A stretch of 19,562 nt of DNA. Source: JACQBY01 sp041486115 (lineage in GTDB: Bacteria > Nitrospirota > Nitrospiria > JACQBW01). Positions 7,287-14,782 of this stretch are shown here, piece after piece. Both the position numbers and the translations under genes were made by a program. The stretch lies in NCBI GenBank assembly GCA_041486115.1, contig JBGPKT010000039.1, forward strand, positions 1 through 19,562, written 5' to 3'. The notes below the pieces were generated by a model, which was given only the letters and a program-made list of their open reading frames with translations, had not been told where the DNA came from and searched no databases. How positions within the stretch are numbered: the stretch's first letter is position 1; every line of letters starts with the position of its first letter.

Positions 7287-9395
7287 TTGAGTAAAACTGT
7301 TAGATTTAAGAATGTGCCACTCTTATTATCCATACGTCGATGGTCATTCTTCCAATTCAACCATTCAACCATCCAACCATTCAATAAATTCCTGATCTAT
7401 TTGATCCTCTGTTTTTCTCCTTTAATTGAAGGGGGAACCACCTATTATCCTGTCGCAATAATCCAATTAATTTTATTGATCATTCTGGCAGGAGGAATTT
7501 ATTCCTTTTATCATGGGAGTCAACATTTAAGTTTAAAATCCCCTTTTTTTTATACTATCCTTTCTTTTCTAACTTATTCAATTATGATAGCCATTTTAAC
7601 TCCATATAAACTTCCAGCGTTTCAACAGACTCAATTGCTCTTTTTTTACTTTATCCTTTTTTATTTTTCCATTTTATTGAATTTAAGCCAAAAGACATAT
7701 CATGAAACTGTAATTAAGCTTTTTTATCTAATGGGGTTGTTTGAGGCAATTTTGGGATTTATTCAGTATTTTGTATTTCATCAAAGGGCAAGGGGAACCT
7801 TTTTTAATCCTGATTATTATGGCGAATACCTCGCGATCATTTTTTGCATCGCCCTTGGACTGATATTAGAGGATCGGCGCAAGAGAGGGGTCGTTGCGAG
7901 TGAAACGAAGCAAACCCTGTCTTTGCCTCAACGAGAGATTACTTCGCATTTGGCTCGCAATGACATAGGCGGCGAATTGCCACGCACCCCTTGGGCGCTC
8001 GCAATGACAAATCGATGGATTGGCATACTGTCTCTCCTCCTTTTAGCCGTAGGGATCTTTCTTTCACAATCCAGGGGGGCAGCCCTGGCGTGGTCTTTGG
8101 GAATAAGTGTCATCTTGTGGAAACGTTTCAGATATAAGATCGCCTATGTCTGGCTGACCCTTTTTATTTTATTTACGGTCATTCCAAACCCCCTCCAGCA
8201 CCGAATCTTAAACGATTATCGGAACGACCCCTACTCGTTCTCTCGCTTTGATATGTGGAAAGCCGCAACTCACCTGATTAAAGATCATCCTTATGGGATA
8301 GGTTTGGAACAGTATCCTTTCATATCTCCCCAATATGCTTTTTCTATCAATACCAATTTACAACATTACAGCAAGGTGGCAGAATCACCCCATAATGAAT
8401 ATTTGCGTCTCTTTTCAGAACTGGGGATCATCGGAGGTTTTTTCCTTTTGGTTGCAATAGTCTTTTTTTATTTAAAGTGGACTGACAAAAAAGACCCATC
8501 TTTTATTCATGCCGGGATCCTGGGTGGGACGGTGATTTTTTTTGCTCATGCTCTGGTTGACTCCAATTTTCATGAACCAGCATTAGTCATCAGCGTCCTG
8601 ATCCTATCAACTTTCCTAGTCGACAGGAATTTATTTCAGGTCACTGATTTTAGAGAGTTAAGTCGGCTTAAAAAAATCATTTTCTATCCTGTCAGTATTG
8701 CTATTTTTATTGTACTGGGTTTTATCGTCGTCAAACCGGCGGTTGGCTGGCACTTCTACTCGAAGGGATATGCCCAGATTAAAAATCAGAAAGAGGACTT
8801 CGCACAGATTAACTATAAAAAAGCAATCTTTTGGGAGAGCCAAAATGCCCGGTACCATAATGCGCTGGCCAATGCGAATTTTATTATCTTCCAAAAAACG
8901 AATTATTATAGTTGGGTTTTCAAAGCCCTGGAAGACCTTAATCAAGCCTTGAGGCTTAATCCGCTGGATGGAAATTACTTAAAACTAAAGGGAGAGATTT
9001 ACCAGGCTCTGGCCGCGAGAGAGCGAAATCCGGTCCAAATCAAGGAGCTTCTTGATAACGCATTTACAAATGACAAAGAAGCGTTAAAATTATTACCGTA
9101 CGACGCTTCGCTTTATGTAGCCCTTGGATCGGTAGAGGAAGCTTCCGGCAAAACTGAAGATGCTGAAAGACATTACAATCAGGCGATCTTGATTGAACCG
9201 AATTATTTATTGGCCAGGGAAAAAAAAATAGAACTATTGTTAAAGTTGGGTCAAAAAGAAGCCGCTCTAAAGAATGATCAAGAATTGTTTTCCATTAACG
9301 ACAGAATACAAAAACGGGCGGCTTCTGAAGGAGAAAAAGCCTTTATTTATTTTAATCAAGAGAGGCTTCGGAAAGCAGTCGAAGAGGCAAAATAA
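7287..9395 (+). CDS. O-antigen ligase/Wzy_C-family membrane protein with C-terminal TPRs, interrupted in frame by a repeat element
   Basis: The N-terminal half (about residues 30-490) is a polytopic membrane protein of roughly ten helices. It carries the Wzy_C signature: the periplasmic-loop histidine in SPHNEYLRLFSELGIIGG (367-384), and QSRGAALA (261-268). The C-terminal part (about 500-690) holds TPR-like repeats. This architecture occurs in WaaL/PglL/PilO-like ligases that move lipid-linked glycan to lipid A or to pilin, and its place after two pilins favours a pilin or envelope glycan role (inference). Residues about 199-242 are encoded by a palindromic repeat (see repeat entry) and fall in a loop between two helices. 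The start is uncertain: TTG 7287 sits in a small hairpin (7282-7300), GTG 7314 is an alternative, and neither has a clear ribosome site. An 8-bp tandem repeat covers the early codons. The stop abuts the next ATG. Confidence 0.8.
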   Translation: MSKTVRFKNVPLLLSIRRWSFFQFNHSTIQPFNKFLIYLILCFSPLIEGGTTYYPVAIIQLILLIILAGGIYSFYHGSQHLSLKSPFFYTILSFLTYSIMIAILTPYKLPAFQQTQLLFFYFILFYFSILLNLSQKTYHETVIKLFYLMGLFEAILGFIQYFVFHQRARGTFFNPDYYGEYLAIIFCIALGLILEDRRKRGVVASETKQTLSLPQREITSHLARNDIGGELPRTPWALAMTNRWIGILSLLLLAVGIFLSQSRGAALAWSLGISVILWKRFRYKIAYVWLTLFILFTVIPNPLQHRILNDYRNDPYSFSRFDMWKAATHLIKDHPYGIGLEQYPFISPQYAFSINTNLQHYSKVAESPHNEYLRLFSELGIIGGFFLLVAIVFFYLKWTDKKDPSFIHAGILGGTVIFFAHALVDSNFHEPALVISVLILSTFLVDRNLFQVTDFRELSRLKKIIFYPVSIAIFIVLGFIVVKPAVGWHFYSKGYAQIKNQKEDFAQINYKKAIFWESQNARYHNALANANFIIFQKTNYYSWVFKALEDLNQALRLNPLDGNYLKLKGEIYQALAARERNPVQIKELLDNAFTNDKEALKLLPYDASLYVALGSVEEASGKTEDAERHYNQAILIEPNYLLAREKKIELLLKLGQKEAALKNDQELFSINDRIQKRAASEGEKAFIYFNQERLRKAVEEAK
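7352..7384 (+). repeat. Short tandem repeat (CCATTCAA-type, four units)
   Basis: Four consecutive units, CCAATTCAA, CCATTCAA, CCATCCAA and CCATTCAA, occur within the first codons of the ligase frame, encoding a polar stretch just before the first membrane helix. The sequence is low-complexity and could change length by slippage. An 8-bp unit would shift the frame, so any length change would matter if translation starts upstream of it. Confidence 0.6.
7888..8010. repeat. Palindromic dispersed-type repeat inserted in frame in the ligase gene
   Basis: The left arm (7890-7913: GTCGTTGCGAG, then CGAAGCAA) is an imperfect inverse of 7939-7964 (TTACTTCG, then CTCGCAATGAC). A 13-bp direct copy of the arm end, GCTCGCAATGACA, is present at 7953-7965 and 7997-8009. 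The TTGCGAG...CGAAGCAA / CTCGCAATGAC design is a repeat I recognise as occurring in many copies between genes in several bacterial groups. Here it is translated through without a stop and supplies about 40 polar residues between two membrane helices. It has no transposase and is too short to move by itself. Confidence 0.75.
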
Positions 9396-10265
9396 ATGAA
9401 AACAAAAATAATATCAGCGTCACTCTTTTTACTATTTATTCCATTATTTATAGCTCTTTATTTTGTCCAGGTCCAGGTGGATCAAACATCCGGTAAAATG
9501 CCAAAAGCAGATTACTTTTCTACTCTGCCAAATGGGGAATTATTAAAGGCTTTTTCCATCGGTTATTCCTCGGTCATTGCAGACCTATTGTGGCTGGAAG
9601 TTGTTCAGGCGATCGGTGAAAAACAGCTTTCGGATTCTGGATATCAATGGATTTATCATGCCGTGGATGTCGTGACGACGCTTGATCCCAGGTTTGAATA
9701 TTCCTATGAAATTGCCGGTATTGCCCTTGCCGCGCTCGGAAAACAATACGAGCTCAGCAACCGCCTTCTTCTAAAAGGAACTCAAAATATGCCGGAGGAT
9801 TGGAAACTCCCTTTTTATCTTGGGTTTAACTACTATTTCTATTTAAATGACTATAAAAATGCGGCAAAATATATGTCTCTTTCATCCAGCCTCCCCGGCC
9901 ATTCTCATTATCTTCCCGGTTTAGCCGCGAGGCTCTATGTGCAGGCCAACGATCCCGATTTGGCACTCGATTTTCTAAAGCAAGTTTATGATGATTCGAA
10001 AGATGAAAATACAAAACAACAGATTGAGCTTCGTATGAAAGAGGTCATTATCGAGCGAGATATTCGACGATTAAATCAGGCCATCGGGTTTTATCAACAT
10101 CAGTTTGGAAAAATTCAGACTTTGGACGATTTAGTAAGGTCGAAGCTGATTCAAGGAGTTCCGCCGGAGCCATTTGGCGGAACCTACTTTTACGACAATG
10201 GATTGAAAACAGCTCAGAGCACGACCCACCCCGATCGAATGAAAGTATTTAAGTTTCATCAATGA
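9396..10265 (+). CDS. Membrane-anchored TPR-like protein of unknown function
   Basis: This 289-residue protein starts with an uncleaved signal-anchor or signal peptide (about residues 4-26) and an ADYFSTLPNGELLKA segment, then a conserved-looking ADLLWLEVVQ helix (about 62-71). TPR-like helical pairs run to about residue 190 (VDVVTTLDPRFEYSYEIAGIALA and NYYFYLNDYKNAAKYMSLSS). The C-terminal part has a charged helix and a short PPEPFGGTYFY segment. I recognise the general type, proteins with an ADLLWL motif near pilin or glycan genes, but not a named family with a known function. The ATG follows the preceding stop directly (TAAATG) and the gene overlaps the next by 4 nt (ATGA). It is therefore made together with the two ligase-like proteins and may act with them in the periplasm (inference). 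Confidence 0.75.
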   Translation: MKTKIISASLFLLFIPLFIALYFVQVQVDQTSGKMPKADYFSTLPNGELLKAFSIGYSSVIADLLWLEVVQAIGEKQLSDSGYQWIYHAVDVVTTLDPRFEYSYEIAGIALAALGKQYELSNRLLLKGTQNMPEDWKLPFYLGFNYYFYLNDYKNAAKYMSLSSSLPGHSHYLPGLAARLYVQANDPDLALDFLKQVYDDSKDENTKQQIELRMKEVIIERDIRRLNQAIGFYQHQFGKIQTLDDLVRSKLIQGVPPEPFGGTYFYDNGLKTAQSTTHPDRMKVFKFHQ

Positions 10266-12274
10266 AAATAGAAAAAGAGGATTCTCATATTAAAAAAAGC
10301 CTCTATGTTCTCCTTTTTGCGCTCCCGCTTTTAGGAGGAGGAAACTATTTTTTTAATCTATCTCCCTTATGGGGGGACGCCATTTTATTTCTAACGGTTC
10401 CGGTTAGTTTGTTACTTTTAATCTATCTTTCTCCAAAGAATCATCATTGGACGTTTCTCCGCTGGAGTGATGGTCTGCTGGCCGCTTTTATAACGGTGAT
10501 GGTTCTCTCTTATATTTATTCCAGAAGCCGGTCTGACAGCTTGATGGCTCTTCTGTTATTTTTAGGAAGCGTCTCGCTGGCGCTTTTAGTTCGGTTAAGC
10601 GCAGTGGATGTCCACTCCATTGAGAGAATGGCAAAAATGATTTTGTTCTCGTCCCTCGGAGTCGTATTGTATGAATTTTATCAGTCCTTTTGGCAATTCG
10701 GGGCGATTGCTAAAACGATTTCTCTAGAAACAGGTAAAAAAGAACTCATCGATCATTTTCAAATGGTCAGGACCCCTTTTTCTACCTTTATGACATCCAA
10801 TAACCTCGCCTGTTATTTGGTCATGCTGGTACCCCTCTGTTTCTATTTTCTAATCCTAGAAGAGAAAAAAGCTGGATCTTACAGATGGACGGTATTATTA
10901 AGTCTCCTTTCTTTAGCCCTTTTTATGACAGCTTCTAAAGGGGGAATACTCACTGCCTTTACCCTAACCCTGTTCATGCTGATATTTGTTTTTAAATGTG
11001 ATAGAGAAGGTTTTTATCCTTTTTTAAAAAGAGTTTCTTTCTCGGTCATCGGCGCATTGGTCTTGACCGCTATTTTGTGGAATGTCGCATGGAAGCCGAA
11101 AGGCCAAAATTCATTTCAAAATGAAGTATCCGCGTTTATGGTAACGTCGGACAAGATTGAAAGTTCGGCAACCGGTCGGATCCACTATTGGGAGACAGCT
11201 TATCAAATGTGGAAAGACCGTTGGGTGGTAGGGTCAGGGATCGGCACTTATGCGGTCTTAAATCCTGAATATCAGGAAAGTGTTTATTACTCTAAACATG
11301 CCCATAATGATTACCTGGAAATATTGGCAGAATCGGGAATAGTCGGTTTATTTCTATTTTTAGCTTCTATTGCCGCTCTTTTTATTCTGGCCATAAAAGC
11401 CTTTCAAGTCTTGAATCAGGGAGAAGGGGAGAAAATATGGGCAAAAGAGCGGTTTCATAACGTGTTGCTCGGAGCCTGTTTAATCCTTTCGTTAACAGGC
11501 TTTCTCATCCATAGTTTTATTGATTTTAATTGGGAAATTCCGGCGAATAGAACGCTCTTTTTAATTTTATCGATGTTGCTGGCCTCTTGGATTGGCATTT
11601 TATTTTCTGCCTCTCCGGAAGAACATAAAGATGTCATCAAGATCGAAGTTGGAAATCGACTGGGTAGAATGTTGGTCTTCTCGTTGTTAATTGTCCTGTG
11701 GTTATGGATTCCAAAAGTGACCATTGCACAATCTTATTTTGATTTGGCATCCGATCCATTAGACCAGAAGGTCGCCAGTGATGAGAACCGGTTCAAATCC
11801 ATTTCTTTTGCTAAGGATGCTTCAAGCCAGTTTCCTTCCCATTACAGGTACCATCTTTTTCTGGCAAAAGCTTACAGAGAGAACGGGCTCTTGACTTCCA
11901 GTCCGGAGGACTTCACCAAAGCCTTAAGTGAAGGGGAGAGAGCATTGTCACTGCAACCTGCGATTGCTGAAAATCATGGTGAAATTGCCGCTATACTTTA
12001 TTTAAAAGGGGATCTTCATAATGCTGAAAAAGAGTGGAAAATAGCGATTAAAATGGGGAAGAAGCAATTAAAATATTACAATCAACTTGGAGCGTATTAT
12101 CTTGATCAGAAAGATTTTGAGAATGCCCGAATCATTCTTGAGCAGGGATTGGCGCTTGCGAACGATTATATGGAAGCCCATCAATCGGAAATGAAAAACG
12201 AAGCTTTAAAAACCCATTGGCTTTTAAGCAGGTTAGACGAGATCGAATTAAGAGGAAAAAATGGAAATGATTAA
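10262..12274 (+). CDS. Second O-antigen ligase/Wzy_C-family membrane protein with C-terminal TPRs
   Basis: The 670-residue protein has about ten or eleven transmembrane helices over residues 12-490, and a C-terminal soluble part with TPR-like repeats (about 520-650: HYRYHLFLAKAYRENG, AENHGEIAAILYLKGDLHNAEKEW, YYNQLGAYYLDQKDFENARIIL, each a separate stretch). The ligase signature is HAHNDYLEILAESGIVG (346-362), with SKGG (225-228) corresponding to the first ligase's SRGA. It is clearly of the same architecture as the 7287-9395 product but diverged throughout, so it is an old paralogue rather than a recent duplicate. It lacks the inserted repeat, which helps define the insertion. The start overlaps the previous stop (ATGA) and the 3' end overlaps the ABC ATPase gene by 14 nt. 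It could be a glycan polymerase (Wzy) working with the first protein as ligase, or the reverse; sequence alone does not decide. Confidence 0.82.
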   Translation: MKIEKEDSHIKKSLYVLLFALPLLGGGNYFFNLSPLWGDAILFLTVPVSLLLLIYLSPKNHHWTFLRWSDGLLAAFITVMVLSYIYSRSRSDSLMALLLFLGSVSLALLVRLSAVDVHSIERMAKMILFSSLGVVLYEFYQSFWQFGAIAKTISLETGKKELIDHFQMVRTPFSTFMTSNNLACYLVMLVPLCFYFLILEEKKAGSYRWTVLLSLLSLALFMTASKGGILTAFTLTLFMLIFVFKCDREGFYPFLKRVSFSVIGALVLTAILWNVAWKPKGQNSFQNEVSAFMVTSDKIESSATGRIHYWETAYQMWKDRWVVGSGIGTYAVLNPEYQESVYYSKHAHNDYLEILAESGIVGLFLFLASIAALFILAIKAFQVLNQGEGEKIWAKERFHNVLLGACLILSLTGFLIHSFIDFNWEIPANRTLFLILSMLLASWIGILFSASPEEHKDVIKIEVGNRLGRMLVFSLLIVLWLWIPKVTIAQSYFDLASDPLDQKVASDENRFKSISFAKDASSQFPSHYRYHLFLAKAYRENGLLTSSPEDFTKALSEGERALSLQPAIAENHGEIAAILYLKGDLHNAEKEWKIAIKMGKKQLKYYNQLGAYYLDQKDFENARIILEQGLALANDYMEAHQSEMKNEALKTHWLLSRLDEIELRGKNGND

Positions 12275-13205
12275 GATAGAAGGGTTGCGAAAAGAATTTA
12301 CCACTGGTTTTCTGAGAAAAAGATCGGTAGCGGTCGAAAGTCTGAATCTTTCGGTAGAAGAGGGTGAAATTTTTGGTTTTCTGGGGCCGAACGGAGCGGG
12401 TAAAACAACAACGATTAAAATGTTGCTCGGTCTGATTTATCCTACAGGAGGCAATGCCTGGATGTTCGGTCAGCCTGTTTCAAATGTTCAGATGAGGAGG
12501 AATGTCGGGTTTTTACCGGAACAGCCCTACTTTTACGATTATTTGACGGCTGAGGAGTTTTTGTCTTTTTACGGGGGCCTTTTTGACATCAGAGAATCGG
12601 TGTTAACTCTAAAAATTAAAGAGCTCCTTTCCCTTGTCGGCCTGGAAGGTAAAGAAGAAATCCAGCTTCGGAAATTTTCAAAAGGGATGCTTCAGCGGAT
12701 CGGGATCGCCCAGGCTTTAATTAATGACCCCAAACTGGTCATACTAGATGAACCCATGTCGGGCCTTGATCCGATCGGGAGAAAAGAGATCCGGGACATT
12801 ATTATGTGTTTAAAAGAAAATGGTAAAACGATTTTTTTCAGTTCTCATATCCTGCCCGATGTTGAGATGATCTGCGACCGGGTCGGGATAATCGGCAAAG
12901 GAAAGCTGCTCAAAACCGGAAAAGTAGACGATCTGATTTACTCGCTGAGCACAAAGTCTATTGAAATGATGGTGGAAGGGTTAAATGAAGATGTTTTGAG
13001 AAAGCTCGAAGCTCAAGGCTCAAAGTTGCAAAGAGCGGCCACCAGCGGGAAAAAGTCTCTTTTGATTTTTGAAAAAGAAGCGGAAGTTCAAAATGGGATC
13101 AGAACAGTCATGGCAAATGGGGGTAAAATTATTTCAATTACCCCGCAAAAAATGTCATTGGAAGAATATTTTGTAAAACAGATCGAGGAGGGGCGTCATG
13201 CATAA
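12261..13205 (+). CDS. ABC-2 type transporter, ATP-binding subunit
   Basis: This 314-residue cytoplasmic ATPase energises export by the adjacent permease. Walker A is GPNGAGKTT (42-50), the Q-loop is EQPYF (87-91), the signature is the degenerate FSKGM (139-143) common in ABC-2 exporters, Walker B is LVILDEP (159-165), then the D-loop SGLD (167-170) and H-loop His196. About 80 extra C-terminal residues form the accessory domain usual in the CcmA/NatA-like group. The start ATG 12261 has AGAGGA 5 nt upstream and overlaps the second ligase by 14 nt; ATG 12267 is possible. The substrate is unknown. Overlapping frames place it in the same operon as the ligase-like genes, but exporters of this subfamily serve many substrates, so a role in glycan export is not shown. 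Capsule or O-antigen Wzm/Wzt transporters look different. Confidence 0.9.
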   Translation: MEMIKIEGLRKEFTTGFLRKRSVAVESLNLSVEEGEIFGFLGPNGAGKTTTIKMLLGLIYPTGGNAWMFGQPVSNVQMRRNVGFLPEQPYFYDYLTAEEFLSFYGGLFDIRESVLTLKIKELLSLVGLEGKEEIQLRKFSKGMLQRIGIAQALINDPKLVILDEPMSGLDPIGRKEIRDIIMCLKENGKTIFFSSHILPDVEMICDRVGIIGKGKLLKTGKVDDLIYSLSTKSIEMMVEGLNEDVLRKLEAQGSKLQRAATSGKKSLLIFEKEAEVQNGIRTVMANGGKIISITPQKMSLEEYFVKQIEEGRHA

Positions 13206-13995
13206 AGTATACATTATTGCCTACAATACTTTCCGTGAGGCGATCCGGGATAAAATATTGTATAACCTCCTTATTTTTGCTCTGGTCATTATAGGAGCTT
13301 CTTACCTGCTCAGCACGTTAACCCTGGGAGAACAGTCGAAGATTATTCTCGATTTGGGATTAGGGAGCATGAATTTATTCGGCGTACTGATTGCCATATT
13401 TGTCGGCATTGGGCTGGTCAATAAAGAAATCGAACGGAAAACCATCTATACGATCGTTTCCAAGCCTATTGCCCGTTACCAGTTTCTCATCGGAAAGTAC
13501 CTCGGACTGGTGGCTACCCTCTTTGTCAATTTATCGATTATGCTGGGTGGTTTTTATTGTTCTTTTTATTTACAGAAAACCGGACTTTTGTTTCTCTATG
13601 CCCCTGAAGTTCACCTGGATCCTGGTTTTTATAAAGCGGTCTTTTTAATCTTTATCGAGCTAATGGTGGTGACCGGGATAGCGATCTTATTTTCGACCTT
13701 CACTACCTCTACGCTGGCCGCCATCTTTACCCTGTTTTTTTATGTCATTGGCCATTTGCTGGGAACCTTAAAAGAGTTGTCATTAAAACTTCAAGACCCG
13801 ATATCCAGGAACCTTTTAGACGGCCTTTATTACTTCTTACCCAACCTCGAAAAGTTCAATATCAAGGCGGAAGTGGTTCATCATGTGCCGATATCATTAA
13901 ATTATATGATTCTGTCGACCCTGTACGGCCTGCTATATATTTTGGCGCTTTTAACGCTGGCCAGCCTGATCTTTCAGAAACGGGACTTCAAATAA
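13198..13995 (+). CDS. ABC-2 type transporter, permease subunit
   Basis: The 265-residue inner-membrane protein has about six transmembrane helices. The first is near residues 20-40, and the second is followed by the charged NKEIERKTIYTIVSKPIAR loop (77-95) typical of this ABC-2 permease family and involved in contact with the ATPase. A strong ribosome site, AGGAGG (13186-13191), lies 6 nt before ATG 13198, and the start overlaps the ATPase gene by 8 nt, so the two make a matched pair. The gene ends the pilin/ligase operon: a regulated promoter and an unrelated regulator follow within 70 bp. No intrinsic terminator is apparent between them. The substrate cannot be deduced. Confidence 0.87.
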   Translation: MHKVYIIAYNTFREAIRDKILYNLLIFALVIIGASYLLSTLTLGEQSKIILDLGLGSMNLFGVLIAIFVGIGLVNKEIERKTIYTIVSKPIARYQFLIGKYLGLVATLFVNLSIMLGGFYCSFYLQKTGLLFLYAPEVHLDPGFYKAVFLIFIELMVVTGIAILFSTFTTSTLAAIFTLFFYVIGHLLGTLKELSLKLQDPISRNLLDGLYYFLPNLEKFNIKAEVVHHVPISLNYMILSTLYGLLYILALLTLASLIFQKRDFK

Positions 13996-14002
13996 CAGTA
14001 TC

Positions 14003-14066
14003 GTTCATAAAATGAACAATATTCTTGACGGAAATAACATTTCCTGATATCGTTCATATTATGAAC
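14003..14066. promoter_or_regulatory. Twin palindromic operators around the regulator promoter
   Basis: Two perfect copies of GTTCATNNNATGAAC lie at 14003-14017 and 14052-14066, centres 49 bp apart. Between them is a -35-like TTGACG (14025-14030), and 17 bp further a weak -10 TATCGT (14048-14053) overlapping the second operator. The second operator also contains the ATG at 14061. Repressor bound at the pair would cover the promoter and start codon. The adjacent MarR-type protein is the natural candidate (autoregulation, inference). Confidence 0.75.
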
Positions 14067-14696
14067 AAAAAAACAGAACACCCTCAACACTCTGATGACT
14101 ACCGCTCTTTACTGCTCCTTGATGAAATTTCCAAGGGTGAAAAACTGACCCAAAGAGATCTCAGCAAAAGCCTCCATGTCGCCCTCGGTCTTATCAATTC
14201 TTATGTTAAGAACCTCGTGTCAAAAGGCTATATTGTTGTTTCAAAAATCCCAAAAAAAAGATATAAATACTACCTGACACCTAGCGGGTTTGCCGAAAAG
14301 ACCCGCCTTACCTATCAGCACTTTCAGAATTTTACCAACCTTTATAAAGTCGCGAGAAGGGATTTTCATTTACTTTTCAACAACATTCAAAATTCAGATA
14401 TAAAAAGAGTGGTCTTCTGCGGATTTGATGAAATTACGGAAATCGCCTTTTTATCCCTTAAGGAAACAGATCTAAAACTCGTGGGAATTCTCGATAACAT
14501 AAACGCGGGGAAAAAGTTTTTTGGCCAGGAGATTATGACCATGGAACAAATCAGTCATATCGGTTACGACATCGTTGTCATTACCTCTTTTCAAAACGGA
14601 GAGGCGCTTAAGAAACGTTTGCTTGAATTTGGAGTAAATGAAAAAAAGATCTATGACATCAGTGCCGGAAGTTGGCTTAAAAGAATTGACGGCTAA
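14061..14696 (+). CDS. MarR-type winged-helix regulator with C-terminal Rossmann-like domain (polysaccharide locus type)
   Basis: ATG 14061 gives 211 residues; a TTG at 14025 would place the promoter inside the gene. Residues about 15-85 form a winged helix of MarR type (SLLLLDEISKG, TQRDLSKSLHVALGLINSYVK, then a KRYKYYLTPSGFAEKTR wing and helix). This resembles the EPS-associated MarR family that heads polysaccharide gene clusters. From about 113, SDIKRVVFCGFDEITEIAFL begins a Rossmann-like fold (beta strand, turn, helix, then LKLVGILDN and DIVVITSF strands) like the CoA/nucleotide-binding domain of PglD-type sugar enzymes. It may sense a nucleotide sugar or cofactor (inference). No ribosome site precedes the ATG, and the predicted transcript starts close to it, so a leaderless mRNA is possible. 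It precedes pseB by 86 nt. Confidence 0.78.
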   Translation: MNKKTEHPQHSDDYRSLLLLDEISKGEKLTQRDLSKSLHVALGLINSYVKNLVSKGYIVVSKIPKKRYKYYLTPSGFAEKTRLTYQHFQNFTNLYKVARRDFHLLFNNIQNSDIKRVVFCGFDEITEIAFLSLKETDLKLVGILDNINAGKKFFGQEIMTMEQISHIGYDIVVITSFQNGEALKKRLLEFGVNEKKIYDISAGSWLKRIDG

Positions 14697-14782
14697 ATTT
14701 TCGGGTAAACGGGATTTCTAAAGGTGAAAAAGAAGAAGATTAATAAACGATCACAAATTGAACGAACAGGGAACTGGAAAAT

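Noticed and set aside
7888..8010. Insertion sequence or CRISPR unit
   Set aside because: There is no transposase, no regular spacer array and no clear target-site duplication; it looks like a short non-coding palindromic repeat.
7928..8113. Minus-strand 61-residue frame over the ligase repeat
   Set aside because: It is a shadow of the palindromic repeat and ligase gene, with no ribosome site and no recognisable protein.
12261..13995. Wzm/Wzt polysaccharide exporter
   Set aside because: The ATPase lacks the Wzt C-terminal carbohydrate-binding domain, and the permease has the general ABC-2 loop motif, so a polysaccharide substrate is not supported.
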